The position numbers and the translations under genes are program-made. Below, one piece after another: positions 46,276 through 55,888 of a DNA stretch of 64,000 bases; the stretch's first letter is position 1; the number at the start of each line of letters is the position of its first letter. Source of the DNA: SG8-30 sp963695155 (GTDB taxonomy: Bacteria > Pseudomonadota > Gammaproteobacteria > Steroidobacterales > Steroidobacteraceae); NCBI GenBank assembly GCA_963695155.1, contig CAVOGD010000006.1, forward strand, positions 558,001 through 622,000. Reading direction: 5' to 3'. The notes below the pieces were generated by a model. It was not told the origin of the DNA, made no database searches, and worked only from the letters and a program-made list of their open reading frames with translations.

Positions 46276-46673
46276 CAGCCAGGCACGCCGCGGCCGCCCT
46301 GCCGCCGCGGCGCCTCGCCGGCCGGCTCGGCCGCGAGCTGCGCACCATGACGCACATGGTGCGTCTGTACTGCCGCGACCATCACGCCAGCGACGGCCGC
46401 GGTCCCTGCCCGGCGTGCCGGGAATTCCTGGCCTATGCCGGTCGCCGGCTGGCGAAGTGCCCGTACGGCAGCGACAAGCCGACCTGCGCCAACTGCCCGG
46501 TGCATTGCTACAAGCCCGAGCCACGCGAGTTCGCGCGCGAAATGATGCGCTACGCGGGCCCGCGCATGACCTGGCGCCATCCGTGGCTGGCGCTCCTGCA
46601 CCTGCTGGACGGCCGCCGCCGGGTGGAGCATCCCATGGAGATACGGCGCAGGAAGCGGCAGCCGAACCCGTGA
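46254..46673 (+). CDS. ygbA: YgbA-family nitrous oxide-stimulated promoter protein
   Basis: A 139-residue protein of the YgbA family. The family core is clear: 'MVRLYCRDHHASDGRG', 'CPACREFLAYAGRRLAKCPY', 'KPTCANCPVHCYKP' and 'MMRYAGPRMTWRHP'. Its conserved cysteines ('CPAC', 'CANCPVHC') likely bind metal. In E. coli ygbA is controlled by the NO sensor NsrR and helps recovery from nitrosative stress, which fits its place after nrfHA. The start at 46254 overlaps the nrfA end by 22 bases; ATG 46347 is an alternative. Confidence 0.88.
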   Translation: MGHPREVAARHAAAALPPRRLAGRLGRELRTMTHMVRLYCRDHHASDGRGPCPACREFLAYAGRRLAKCPYGSDKPTCANCPVHCYKPEPREFAREMMRYAGPRMTWRHPWLALLHLLDGRRRVEHPMEIRRRKRQPNP

Positions 46674-46710
46674 CCCGGGGACTCCCGGCCGTCGCCGGGA
46701 CCGGCCCCCG

Positions 46711-47328
46711 TCAGCCGAACATCCGTTGCAGCAGCAGGTGCGTGGGCAGGAAGACGAGCACCACGAAGCCCGCGAACAGCAGCCCCAGGTAGGACGCCGC
46801 GGGCAATGCGGCCTGGACCTTGCCGAGCCCGTAGCTCCAGTTGATGTTCTCCTGCTCAGTGCCGAACCACCGGCTCGCCGGCAGCAGCACTGCGCCCAGC
46901 AGGATCGCGCCGGTGAGGCCCGTCGCGGGCGCGTAACCGAAACTGGCCAGCATCCACAGCAGCACCAGCGGCAGCGGCACGTGGAACAGCGACAGGACCC
47001 GCAGGATGCGCGGCCGCTCGGCCTCGAACATGTACTCGGTCAGGCCGCTGATCCGTCGTCGCAGCGCCAGCCGCAGCAGCAGGTCCAGGTTCCACAGCAA
47101 TTCCGGCAGCAGGGCCGCGGCCGCCAGCACGCTGGCGATGGCGCGGCTGTCGAGCCACAGCGCCGGCACCGCGCCGATGAAGGCGATGTCCGACAGCCAC
47201 AGGAAGTTGCGCCAGCCGTAATGCCTCAGCCAGATCACGACGACGACCAGCACGAAGGTCGTATAGGCGGCCTTGAACCACAGCGGGATGGTCGCAAAAT
47301 CCGGCATGGCCTGCTCCATGGCGTACAC
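46711..47328 (-). CDS. Multi-span membrane protein of unknown function
   Basis: A 205-residue protein with about six predicted membrane helices ('AAYTTFVLVVVVIWL', 'LPLVLLWMLASFGYAPATGL', 'LPAASYLGLLFAGFVVLVFL') and a polar motif 'GTEQENINWSYGLG' between the last two. I do not recognise a family function. It faces the nrf genes convergently and is divergent from nuoA. Start may be Met 1, 4 or 8. Confidence 0.65.
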   Translation of the reverse strand: MYAMEQAMPDFATIPLWFKAAYTTFVLVVVVIWLRHYGWRNFLWLSDIAFIGAVPALWLDSRAIASVLAAAALLPELLWNLDLLLRLALRRRISGLTEYMFEAERPRILRVLSLFHVPLPLVLLWMLASFGYAPATGLTGAILLGAVLLPASRWFGTEQENINWSYGLGKVQAALPAASYLGLLFAGFVVLVFLPTHLLLQRMFG

Positions 47329-47610
47329 CCGGTCACTCTGCGCGGGGGCGGCCGGCCGGCGCCGGCCGCGCGGGCCGGGGGACCGCGCCGCCGCAGGCGT
47401 ACACGCACGAAACTGCGTGAAACGAGGCTCCCGACGCGCCCGGCAGCCGCGCGCCCGAAGCGACGGCCTGCGACCGTTGGGAAGACGTGAAAACCCCTAA
47501 TCCAAAGCGCCCCGGCCTCCGCTAGTATAAGTGCGTAGTTTCCCTGCAGCCGGACCTTGGTAGAAAGCGCGCCTCGCGCGCTAGGGCAGAGGATCGTCCA
47601 GAACCCAGCC

Positions 47611-47979
47611 ATGATCAACCAATACGCCGTATTCCTGCTGTACCTGCTCGCGATCCTCGGTTTCGTGGGCATCACGCTGCTCATGAACCGCCTGCTGGGC
47701 CCCAAGCCCGTCGCCACGGCGGCCAAGCTGGAGCCCTTCGAGTGCGGCGCGACCCCCGTGGAGACGTTCAACGTCAAGGCGGTGCCGGTCAAGTATTACG
47801 CGATCGCCGTGATCTTCATCCTGTTCGACCTGGAGACCGTCTTCCTGTTTATCTGGGCGCTGGGCGCCCAGCCGCTGAATGACCTCATGTTGTTGATATT
47901 CGGGATCTTTTTTGCCCTCCTGGTCCTGATCGTGCTGTACGTGTGGAAGGCCCGGCTGCTCGAAGACGTGACGGAGTGA
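47611..47979 (+). CDS. nuoA: NADH-quinone oxidoreductase subunit A
   Basis: A 122-residue subunit with three membrane helices; typical motif 'LEPFECGATPVETFNVKAVP' and 'YYAIAVIFILFDLETVFLF'. The conserved Cys in 'FECG' lies in the loop near the quinone site. It is the first gene of a 14-gene nuo operon. A possible -10 box, TAGTATAAG at 47523-47531, lies about 80 bases upstream; no good -35 is clear. Confidence 0.96.
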   Translation: MINQYAVFLLYLLAILGFVGITLLMNRLLGPKPVATAAKLEPFECGATPVETFNVKAVPVKYYAIAVIFILFDLETVFLFIWALGAQPLNDLMLLIFGIFFALLVLIVLYVWKARLLEDVTE

Positions 47980-47983
47980 CGAC

Positions 47984-48469
47984 GTGACTGAAATCGCACG
48001 CCGCCCCCTGCCGGGGCTCGAGTACATGACCACGAAGAAAGACGAGCTCGTGGGCTGGGCCCGCAAGTTCTCGTTGTTCCCCTACCCGTTCGTAACTGCT
48101 TGTTGTGGAATGGAATTCATGTCGGTCAGCACCACGCTGTACGACACCGACCGCTTCGGCGCGGCGTTGCCGCGCTTCTCGCCCAGGCAGTCCGACCTGC
48201 TGATGGTGGTCGGCACGGTCACGCACAAGCAGGCGCCCGTGCTGAAGAAGATCTACGACCAGATGTGCGAGCCCAAGTGGGTCATCGCCTTCGGCGTGTG
48301 CGCCAGCAGCGGCGGCTTTTACCAGAACTACGCGGCGCTGCCGGGCATCGACAAGATCATCCCGGTGGACATCTACATCCCCGGCTGCCCGCCCCGCCCG
48401 GAAATGGTGATCGACGGGATCATGCGGCTGCAGGAGAAGATCGCCGCCTCTGAGCACCCGCTGATCTAG
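47984..48469 (+). CDS. nuoB: NADH-quinone oxidoreductase subunit B
   Basis: A 161-residue peripheral subunit carrying cluster N2, the donor to quinone. The ligands are in 'TACCGMEF', 'GVCASSGG' and 'GCPPRPE'. The start is GTG, 4 bases past the nuoA stop. The motif 'YDTDRFGAALPRFSPRQSD' is typical of the family. Confidence 0.96.
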   Translation: MTEIARRPLPGLEYMTTKKDELVGWARKFSLFPYPFVTACCGMEFMSVSTTLYDTDRFGAALPRFSPRQSDLLMVVGTVTHKQAPVLKKIYDQMCEPKWVIAFGVCASSGGFYQNYAALPGIDKIIPVDIYIPGCPPRPEMVIDGIMRLQEKIAASEHPLI

Positions 48470-48483
48470 GGGGAGACGCAACG

Positions 48484-48957
48484 ATGACTGCAGGCGTGTT
48501 CGACGCATTGACGGAACGGCTGACGGCCGAGGGCCGGCAGCCACGGCTGTCGCACGGGATCCTCGTCGTGGACGTGCCGCGCGAGGCGCTGCTGGCCACG
48601 GTCGGCACGCTCAGGCTGGACTTCCAGTTCGACATGTTCCTGGACGTCACGGCAGTCGACTGGCCGGACCGCGAGCCGCGCTTCGACGTCGTGTACCACT
48701 TCTATTCGACCCGGCACTTCGCGCGGGTGCGCCTGAAGACGCAGGTCGGGGTCGCGGATCCCGTCGTGGATTCCCTCACCGACGTGTACGGCGCCGCGCG
48801 CTTCATGGAGCGCGAGTGCCACGAGATGTATGGAATCGCCTTCCGCGGCAACGACGACCTGCGCCCGATCCTGCTCTACGAGGGGTTCGAGGGGCACCCG
48901 CTGCGCAAGGACTACCCGAAGACCCGCGAGCAGCCGCTCGTGCCCTACCGCAAGTGA
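48484..48957 (+). CDS. nuoC: NADH-quinone oxidoreductase subunit C
   Basis: A 157-residue subunit of the 30-kDa family, separate from NuoD. The signature 'ERECHEMYGIAFRGNDDLRP' and 'YEGFEGHPLRKDYP' are present. It is short at the N-terminus compared with many NuoC proteins (about 200 residues), but the core is complete. Confidence 0.95.
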   Translation: MTAGVFDALTERLTAEGRQPRLSHGILVVDVPREALLATVGTLRLDFQFDMFLDVTAVDWPDREPRFDVVYHFYSTRHFARVRLKTQVGVADPVVDSLTDVYGAARFMERECHEMYGIAFRGNDDLRPILLYEGFEGHPLRKDYPKTREQPLVPYRK

Positions 48958-48968
48958 CGAGGCCCGCA

Positions 48969-50180
48969 TTGGACGCTCCATTGCCCAACCCGATCCGCCC
49001 GGCCTTCGCGACCAGCGAGCGGGGCGTAATCGTCAACATCGGTCCGTCGCACCCGGCCACCCACGGCACGATCCAGATCGTCACCGAACTGGAGGGCGAG
49101 CGGGTCGTGCGCGCCGACGTGCACTGCGGCTACCTGCACCGGGGGTTCGAGAAGGAGTGCGAGTCGCACACCTGGCACAACCTCATCCCCTACGTGGACC
49201 GCCTCAACTACTGCTCGGGGCTGTCCAACAACTTCGCCTACTGCGAGGCGGTCGAGACCCTCATGGGGATCGAGATCACGCCGCGCTGCAAGTACCTGCG
49301 CACCCTGCTGCTGGAGTACTCGCGGATCGCCGACCACCTGACCAGCGTGGGCGCGGCGTTCATGGAGCTCGGCGCCATGACCGCCTTCCTGTACATGATG
49401 ACGCTGCGCGACTACATCTATGAGCACCTCGCCAACCTGACCGGCGCGCGGCTGACCTATTCCTACGGCCGCATCGGCGGCCTGGCCAAGGACCTGCCGG
49501 AGGGCTGGCTCGAGCGCCTCGACGAGATCCTGGTCCAGTACGACGACTTCGTGGGCCGCTGCCACAAGCTGATGGACCGCAACCGCATCTTCATCGACCG
49601 CATGCGCGACGTCGGCACGATCACCGCGGAGCAGGCGGTCAACTGGGGCTTCACGGGCCCGATCCTGCGCTCCACGGGCGTGCCGCGCGACCTGCGCAGG
49701 GATACGCCGTACCTGGCCTACCCGGAACTCGACTTCGACATCCCGGTCGGCATCAAGGGCGACAACTACGACCGGTATTTCGTGCGCATGCGCGAGATGG
49801 ACGAGTCGGTGCACATGATCCGCCAGCTGATGGACGGGCTGCCGCCCGGCCCGGTGACGGTGGACGACCGGCGCTGCGTGCTGCCCGACAAGCAGCTCGT
49901 GTATACCGAGATCGAGTCGCTGATCAACCACTTCAAGCTGATCATCGACGGCCCGCAGGTGCCCGCCGGCGAGGTCTACACGGCCCAGGAGTCGCCGAAC
50001 GGCGAGCTGGGCTTCTACCTGGTCAGCACCGGCGCGGGCGTGCCCTGGAAGGTCCACGTGCGGGCGCCGAGCTTCGTGCACATGGGAGGCATGCACCTGA
50101 TGCTCGAGGGTAACCAGCTCGCGGACATCATCCCGTCGTTCGGCTCCATCAACATGGTGGGCGGGGAGTGCGACAGATGA
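48969..50180 (+). CDS. nuoD: NADH-quinone oxidoreductase subunit D
   Basis: A 403-residue subunit of the 49-kDa family that forms the quinone chamber with NuoB. Motifs: 'NIGPSHPATHGTIQI', 'CGYLHRGFEKECESHTW', 'GAMTAFLYMMTLRD' and the C-terminal 'GSINMVGGECDR'. The start is TTG at 48969, with GAGG six bases upstream. Another TTG at 48981 is possible; no ATG fits the conserved N-terminus. The stop overlaps the nuoE ATG. Confidence 0.94.
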   Translation: MDAPLPNPIRPAFATSERGVIVNIGPSHPATHGTIQIVTELEGERVVRADVHCGYLHRGFEKECESHTWHNLIPYVDRLNYCSGLSNNFAYCEAVETLMGIEITPRCKYLRTLLLEYSRIADHLTSVGAAFMELGAMTAFLYMMTLRDYIYEHLANLTGARLTYSYGRIGGLAKDLPEGWLERLDEILVQYDDFVGRCHKLMDRNRIFIDRMRDVGTITAEQAVNWGFTGPILRSTGVPRDLRRDTPYLAYPELDFDIPVGIKGDNYDRYFVRMREMDESVHMIRQLMDGLPPGPVTVDDRRCVLPDKQLVYTEIESLINHFKLIIDGPQVPAGEVYTAQESPNGELGFYLVSTGAGVPWKVHVRAPSFVHMGGMHLMLEGNQLADIIPSFGSINMVGGECDR

Positions 50181-50641
50181 AGCACCTGATCCCCGAGTTC
50201 GAGAAGATGAAGGAGCGCCTGCCGCCGGGCCTCAACTCGACGCTGCTGCTGCCGTGCCTGCACCGCATCCAGAAGGACCGCGGCTACATCGCCGACAGCG
50301 ACATAGACGGGCTGGTCGAGTACCTCGGCGTGCCGCGCATCCAGATCGAGGAAGTGCTGTCGTTCTACACGATGCTGCGGCGCAAGCCGATCGGCCGCTG
50401 GCACCTGCAGGTCTGCCACAACGTGTCCTGCGCCATGCACGGCGCCGACCGGCTGCTCGGGCACCTCAGCGAGAAGCTGGGCGTGGCGCCCGAGCAGACC
50501 ACGGCGGACGGCCGCTTCACGCTGTCCACGTGCGAGTGCCTCGGATCCTGCGGCACCGCGCCCGTGCTGATGGTGAACGAGGCCTATCACGAGAACCAGT
50601 CGGCGGAGAGTGTCGACGCGCTGCTCGAGGGGCTCAAATAG
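50177..50641 (+). CDS. nuoE: NADH-quinone oxidoreductase subunit E
   Basis: A 154-residue subunit of the 24-kDa family with a thioredoxin-like [2Fe-2S] domain. The four cysteine ligands lie in 'CHNVSC' and 'CECLGSC'. It works with NuoF in NADH oxidation. An in-frame ATG at 50168 is an alternative start, but ATG 50177 overlaps the nuoD stop in the usual coupled way. Confidence 0.95.
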   Translation: MKHLIPEFEKMKERLPPGLNSTLLLPCLHRIQKDRGYIADSDIDGLVEYLGVPRIQIEEVLSFYTMLRRKPIGRWHLQVCHNVSCAMHGADRLLGHLSEKLGVAPEQTTADGRFTLSTCECLGSCGTAPVLMVNEAYHENQSAESVDALLEGLK

Positions 50642-50642
50642 C

Positions 50643-51941
50643 ATGCCCGGCCAGAAGATATTGATGACCTTCCCGGTCACCGGGACGTCGCACACGCTGG
50701 CGGACTACCGCGCACGCGGCGGCTACCAGACCATCGACAAGGTGCTCCGGACCATGCGTCCCGAGGACGTGACCAAGGAAGTCACGGCGGCGGGCATCCA
50801 GGGCCGCGGCGGCGCGCTGTTCCCGGCCGGCCGCAAGTGGCAGGTGGTGGACCCGTACGACGGCCAGCCCCACTACCTGTGCTGCAACGCCGACGAGGGC
50901 GAGCCGGGCACGTTCAAGGACCGCTGGATCCTGGAGAACATGCCGCACCAGCTGCTCGAGTCCATGCTGATCACCTCGTACGCGCTCACCGTGCGGCACA
51001 GCTTCGTCTACATCCGCGGCGAGTTCGACCTGCCGTACCGGCGGCTGTCGGCCGCCATCGAGGAGGCCTACGCAGCGGGGTACTTCGGCGAGAACATCCT
51101 GGGCACGGGCTTTGCCTGCGACGTGGTGGCCTATCGCGGCGGCGGCTCCTATGTCTGCGGCGAGGCGTCCGGGCTGCTGTCCTCCATCGAGGGCAAGCGC
51201 GGCTATCCGCGCAACCGCCCGCCACGGCTGACCGTGCAGGGCCTCTACCAGAAGCCCACCGTCGTCAACAACGTCGAGACCCTGGCCAACCTGGCCTGGA
51301 TCCTGCAGCACGGCGCGGAGGCCTACCGCAAGATCGGCACCGCGAAGAGCCCCGGCACGCGCATGATCTCGATCTCGGGACACATCGCCAGGCCCGGCGT
51401 CTACGAGGTCGAGTGCGGCTACCCCTGGAAGAAGTTCATCTACGAGGACTGCGGCGGGATCCCCGGCGGGCGCAAGCTCAAGGCGTCATCCCCGGCGGCA
51501 TCTCCTCGCAGATCATGACGGCCGAGCGAGGTCGAGCGGCTGAACATGGACCACGAGTCGCTGTGGGACAACGGCTCGACGCTGGGTTCCGGCGGCATGA
51601 TCGTCTTTGCCGAGGGCACCTGCATGGTCAGCGCGCTGCGCGTCATGCTGCGCTTCTACCACCACGAGTCCTGCGGCCAGTGCACGCCCTGCCGCGACGG
51701 CCTGGGCTGGCTGCATCGCATCATCGACCGGATGCTGGCGGGCCAGGGCCGGCCGGAGGACCTGGAGACCCTGCGCTACGTCTCGAAGGCCCAGGACGGC
51801 ACGACCATCTGCGGCATGAGCGACGCGGCCGCCCTGGCGGCGATCGCGATCCTCGACAAGTTCAAGGACGAGTTCGAGTACTGCATCACCCACAAGCGCT
51901 CACTCTATTCAGGGAACCTGGAATGCCCGAAATCTTCATAA
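50643..51941 (+). CDS. nuoF: NADH-quinone oxidoreductase subunit F (two frameshifts)
   Basis: The NADH and FMN site of complex I, about 432 residues after frame repair. The NADH loop 'GRGGALFPAGRKW', the FMN loop 'NADEGEPGTFKDRW' and the N3 cluster ligands in 'ESCGQCTPCRDG' and 'TICGMSD' are visible. The frame drops one base near 51484 (the family's 'KLKAVIPGG' needs GCG GTC but the sequence has GCGTC) and gains one near 51527 (extra C in GCCGAGCGAGGTC). With both repaired the protein is continuous and full length. Loss of nuoF would disable the NADH module, so errors are likelier than decay. Confidence 0.9.
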
Positions 51942-53355
51942 ACGGGCAGCCCGTGCAGGCCGAGGCCGACCAGACCGTCTTTCAGGTGGCGCTGGCGAAC
52001 GGCTTCTACATCCCCTATTTCTGCTGGCACCCGGCGCTGTCCGTGGCCGGCAACTGCCGCATCTGTTCGGTGGAGGAAGAGGGCCGCGGGCTGGACATCT
52101 CCTGCAACATGCCCGTCAAGGCCGGCATGCGCATCCTGACCGACTCGCCGGACGTGCGCGCCCACCGCAAGGCCATCCTGCAGCTCACCACGCTCAACCA
52201 CCCGGTTGACTGCGGCATCTGCGACAAGGCGGGCGAGTGCATGCTGCAGGACTACCACTACGCGCACAACGGCACGCCTTCGATCTCGCACGACCCCAAG
52301 ATCCGCGAGACCAAGTTCTTCAACCTGTCCGACCGGATCGTGCTCGACAACGAGCGCTGCATCCTCTGCTCGCGCTGCGTGCGCTTCACGCGCGAGATCT
52401 CGAAGTCCAACGCGCTGGGCATCGTGCAGCGCGCGGACCACGCGCAGGTGCGGCCGGCCGAGGACGCGGACTTCGACCAGGACAACTACTCCGACAACGT
52501 CATAGACCTGTGCCCGGTCGGCGCCCTGCTGTCGCGCTCGTTCTTCTACCAGACGCGCGTCTGGTACATGGACGCGACGCCGTCGGTGTGCCCGGGCTGC
52601 GAGCGCGGCTGCACCGTCAACCTGTGGCACCGCAAGCGCGAGTGGAAGCTCAATTCGCTGGATCCCGGCCGACAACACGCGGGTCGTGCGGGTCACGCCG
52701 CTGGAGAACCCCGCGGTCAACGGCCACTGGATCTGCAACAAGGGCCGCGACATCGGCGGACTCCTGAACCGTACGCGCGCGGACGGCGCCACTGCTGAAG
52801 GGCCGGCCGGCCACGCTCGCGGAGGCCACCGGCGCCGCGCGCGCGCTGATCGCCGCGTCGCAGCGGCGCGTCGCGCTGGTGTCGAGCTGGGGCTCGAACG
52901 AGGAGCTGGCGGCATTCAAGGCGGCGCTGGGCGGCCTGTTCAAGGTGTTCGTCAAGCACGACCACCTGCCGCAGCCGGGCGAACCGCTCGAGGACGAGCT
53001 GCTGATCCGCGCCGACAAGAACCCGAACACGGCGGGCGCCGTCGCGCTGTTCGGCGGCGCCGCGGTCGAGTTGCCCGCGGACACCGACCTGGTGCTGGTG
53101 TGGGGCGAGGGCTTCGACTTCGGCCGCCTGCCCAAGGGCGCCAGGGTCATCTTCCTGAATTCCTGGCTGCAGCCGGAGAACGGCCACGCCGACGTGTTCG
53201 TGCCGATCAGCCCGCAGACCGAGCGGCACGGCCATTACACGAACTTCGCGGGTGTCGTCAGCGCCTTCCAGCCCTGCTTTGACAGGTCGCCGGGCGTGGC
53301 GGACGCCGCCACGCTGTTCGCCGAGCTGGCCGCGCCGGCGGGAGGCGCCGCATGA
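51923..53355 (+). CDS. nuoG: NADH-quinone oxidoreductase subunit G, short form (two frameshifts)
   Basis: The iron-sulfur subunit, about 476 residues after frame repair; usual NuoG has 690-910. N-terminal ligands are all present: [2Fe-2S] in 'CWHPALSVAGNCRICS' and 'SCNMP', then 'HPVDCGICDKAGEC', 'CILCSRC...CPVGA' and the N7-type set 'CPGCERGC' with the later Cys in 'NGHWICNKGR'. Only a stub of the molybdopterin-like domain follows. The stop overlaps the nuoH start, so there is no room for a lost C-terminus. Frame changes near 52665 and 52790 (both +1) look like sequence errors. Start ATG 51923 overlaps the nuoF end. Confidence 0.9.
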
Positions 53356-54506
53356 TGCAGGACCTCGTCATCCATGGCGCGTACATCGCCTACGCCGTCA
53401 CGGTGCTGATGCTGTTCGGGCTGATCCTGACCTGGGTCGAGCGCAAGCAGGCCGCCATCATGGCGGACCGGATCGGCGCCAACCGCGCCTACCTGCGGCT
53501 GCCGTTCACGCAGATCAAGCTGGTCTGGTTCGGGCTGTTCCACGGCTTCGCCGACGGCCTGAAGATGCTGCTCAAGGAGGACTTCAAGCCGGACTCCTAC
53601 GACCGCCTCGCCTATGCGCTGGGCCCGTGGGTGGTGTTCACGCCGGTGCTGCTGGTGTTCGCGGTGATCCCGTTCGGCGGCGCGCTGGTGCCGGCCGAGC
53701 TGTTCGCCGGCAGCGCGGCCGCCGAGTGGTTCGGCGACCGCAGCTACCGCATGCAGGTCGCGCAGCTGGACGCCGGGCTGCTGGTCGTGTTCGCCTTCGG
53801 CAGCATCACGATCATCGGCAGCATGCTGGCCGGCTGGTCGTCCAACAACAAGTTCTCGCTGCTCGGCGCGGTGCGCTCCGGTTCGCAGATGATCTCCTAC
53901 GAGCTGGTGATGGGCCTCGCCATCCTCGGCCTGATCCTGATCTACGGCACCGTCAACCTGACCGCGATCGTGGAGCAGCAGTCCGGGATGCTGTTCGGCT
54001 TCCTGCCGGCCTGGGGCGTCTTCTACCAGCCGCTGGCCGCCATCATGTTCCTGGCCGCCGCGCAGGCCGAGAACAAGCGCGTGCCCTTCGACCTGCCCGA
54101 GGCGGAGTCGGAGCTGATCGCGGGTTACTTCACCGAGTACAGCGCCATGAAGATGGGGCTGTTCATGTTCGCGGAGTTCATCGAGATCGCGATCGTCTCG
54201 GCGCTGTTCGTCACGCTGTTCCTGGGCGGCTACAACCTGCCGTACATGAACGACGCGGGCTTCACGCTGCCGGGCGGCGTCGTCATCGCCATGAGCCACG
54301 GCGCGGTCGTGGCGACCCAGCTGCTGGTGTTCCTCGGCAAGGTCGCCGTGATGTGCAGCTTCCTGATCCTGGTGCGCTGGTCGCTGCCGCGCTTCAGGTA
54401 CGACCAGCTGCTGCGGTTCGCCTGGAAGTTCATGCTGCCGCTGACGCTGGCCAACCTGGCCGTGACCGTCGTGGCGGTCTGGGCGCTGCGCGGGGGAATC
54501 TCATGA
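53352..54506 (+). CDS. nuoH: NADH-quinone oxidoreductase subunit H
   Basis: A 384-residue membrane subunit that closes the quinone tunnel. Family motifs: 'TWVERKQAAIMADRIG', 'LKMLLKEDF' and the acidic loop 'NKRVPFDLPEAESELIAGY'. It is longer than the E. coli protein (325 residues), mainly in loops, and reads 'HGFADGLKMLLKEDFKPDSY', which differs from the usual proteobacterial form. This hints at a complex I of a less common type. Confidence 0.95.
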   Translation: MMQDLVIHGAYIAYAVTVLMLFGLILTWVERKQAAIMADRIGANRAYLRLPFTQIKLVWFGLFHGFADGLKMLLKEDFKPDSYDRLAYALGPWVVFTPVLLVFAVIPFGGALVPAELFAGSAAAEWFGDRSYRMQVAQLDAGLLVVFAFGSITIIGSMLAGWSSNNKFSLLGAVRSGSQMISYELVMGLAILGLILIYGTVNLTAIVEQQSGMLFGFLPAWGVFYQPLAAIMFLAAAQAENKRVPFDLPEAESELIAGYFTEYSAMKMGLFMFAEFIEIAIVSALFVTLFLGGYNLPYMNDAGFTLPGGVVIAMSHGAVVATQLLVFLGKVAVMCSFLILVRWSLPRFRYDQLLRFAWKFMLPLTLANLAVTVVAVWALRGGIS

Positions 54507-55084
54507 GCCGCCGACCCTTCGAGCGCCGGGTGTACTGGAACGAGCCCACCATGAACTGGTGGGAGCGCATGTACATCTTCGAGATCATCCGCGGGCTGTC
54601 GGTCACCGGCCGGGTGTTCACGCGCAACATGTGGCGCTGGCTCACCTTCCGCAAGGGCGCGCTGACCGCCTACTACCCCGAGGAGATCCGCGCCGATTAC
54701 GCCGAGCACAACCGCGGCAAGCACATCCTCACGCAGCGCCCGGACGGCAGCCCGCAGTGCATCGCCTGCAACATGTGCGCGACCGTCTGCCCCGCCAAGG
54801 TCATCGAGATCGAGGCGGGCTTCAACCCGGACGACGCGGCCCACCCGAAGTACCCGGTGCGCTTCGAGATCGACTATTCGCGCTGCGTGTTCTGCGGCCT
54901 GTGCGTCGAGGCCTGCCCCGAGGACGCGATCCGCATGGTCAAGGAAGTGCCGGACCTGCCGGGCGCCAACCGCCACGACATGTGGCTGACGCTGGACGAG
55001 CTGCTGACCTGGAGCCCGCGCAGCGACGTCGCCAAGCCCTACCCGCCGGCCCCGCGCTCCACCAAGACCGGAGGCGCGCAATGA
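54503..55084 (+). CDS. nuoI: NADH-quinone oxidoreductase subunit I
   Basis: A 193-residue subunit with two [4Fe-4S] clusters (N6a and N6b), ligands in 'CIACNMCATVCP' and 'CVFCGLCVEACP'. An N-terminal amphipathic segment anchors it to the membrane arm. ATG overlaps the nuoH stop (ATGA). Confidence 0.96.
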   Translation: MSRRPFERRVYWNEPTMNWWERMYIFEIIRGLSVTGRVFTRNMWRWLTFRKGALTAYYPEEIRADYAEHNRGKHILTQRPDGSPQCIACNMCATVCPAKVIEIEAGFNPDDAAHPKYPVRFEIDYSRCVFCGLCVEACPEDAIRMVKEVPDLPGANRHDMWLTLDELLTWSPRSDVAKPYPPAPRSTKTGGAQ

Positions 55085-55587
55085 TCTACGACGCACTCCT
55101 GTGGATGTTCGCGGCCGCGGCCCTCGGCGGCGGCGTGCTGATGCTCGTGGCGCGCCACCCGATGCGGGTCGCGCTGGCGCTGATCACGACCATGCTCTCG
55201 CTGGCGGCGCTCTTCGCCATGCTGGACGTGCACGTGATCGCCGTCTTCCAGGTGCTCATCTACGTGGGCGCCGTCATGGTCTTCATGGTCTACGCGATCA
55301 TGCTGCTGGACGTGCGCGACGCGTCGTTCGTCGAGCGTTACTCCTCGTGGCTGTGGCCCGGCGTGGCCGGCCTCGCGCTGCTGGCGGGCGCCCTGATCGT
55401 GGGCCTGTGGCAGGACGCGCCGCAGGCGGCCCTGGCCGCCAGCGACGAGCCGTTCCGCGTGCAGCCCTTCTCGGTGGCCTTCCTCAACGAGTACTGGCTG
55501 TACTTCGAGCTGACCTCGGTGCTGCTGCTGGCCGCCGTGGTCGCCGCCATCGCCATCCTCAACGTCGGCCGGAGGCGCAATGGATAA
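55081..55587 (+). CDS. nuoJ: NADH-quinone oxidoreductase subunit J
   Basis: A 168-residue subunit with five membrane helices; the third contains 'VLIYVGAVMVFMVYAIMLL', typical of NuoJ including the pi-bulge region. ATG overlaps the nuoI stop. Confidence 0.95.
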   Translation: MIYDALLWMFAAAALGGGVLMLVARHPMRVALALITTMLSLAALFAMLDVHVIAVFQVLIYVGAVMVFMVYAIMLLDVRDASFVERYSSWLWPGVAGLALLAGALIVGLWQDAPQAALAASDEPFRVQPFSVAFLNEYWLYFELTSVLLLAAVVAAIAILNVGRRRNG

Positions 55588-55882
55588 GACGCAGCTGCTG
55601 CTGGCGCTGGGCGCGGCGTTGTTCACGATCGGCCTGGTGGGCGTGGTCGTGCGGCGCAACCTGCTGGTCATGCTGATGTGCATGGAACTCATGCTCAACG
55701 GCGTCATTGCCGCCCTGGTGGCCTTCCTCGCGCAGGCCGGCTCGACCGAGGGCGCGGTGCTGGTGTTCCTGATATTCGTGGTGGCGGCCGCCGAGATCGG
55801 CATCGCGATCCCGATCGTGCTGCTGCTGGCCCGCCACAAGCGGACGCTGGACCTGGCGGCCTTCTCCGACCTCAAAGGATAG
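55580..55882 (+). CDS. nuoK: NADH-quinone oxidoreductase subunit K
   Basis: A 100-residue, three-helix subunit. The two conserved glutamates in membrane helices lie in 'MCMELMLNG' and 'VAAAEIGIAIPIV'. It overlaps the nuoJ end by 8 bases. Confidence 0.96.
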   Translation: MDKTQLLLALGAALFTIGLVGVVVRRNLLVMLMCMELMLNGVIAALVAFLAQAGSTEGAVLVFLIFVVAAAEIGIAIPIVLLLARHKRTLDLAAFSDLKG

Positions 55883-55888
55883 GAACCG

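Noticed and set aside
46675..46710. Hairpin CCCGGC-CGTC-GCCGGG between ygbA and the convergent membrane gene
   Set aside because: The stem is short and no T run follows on either strand, so I did not call a terminator.
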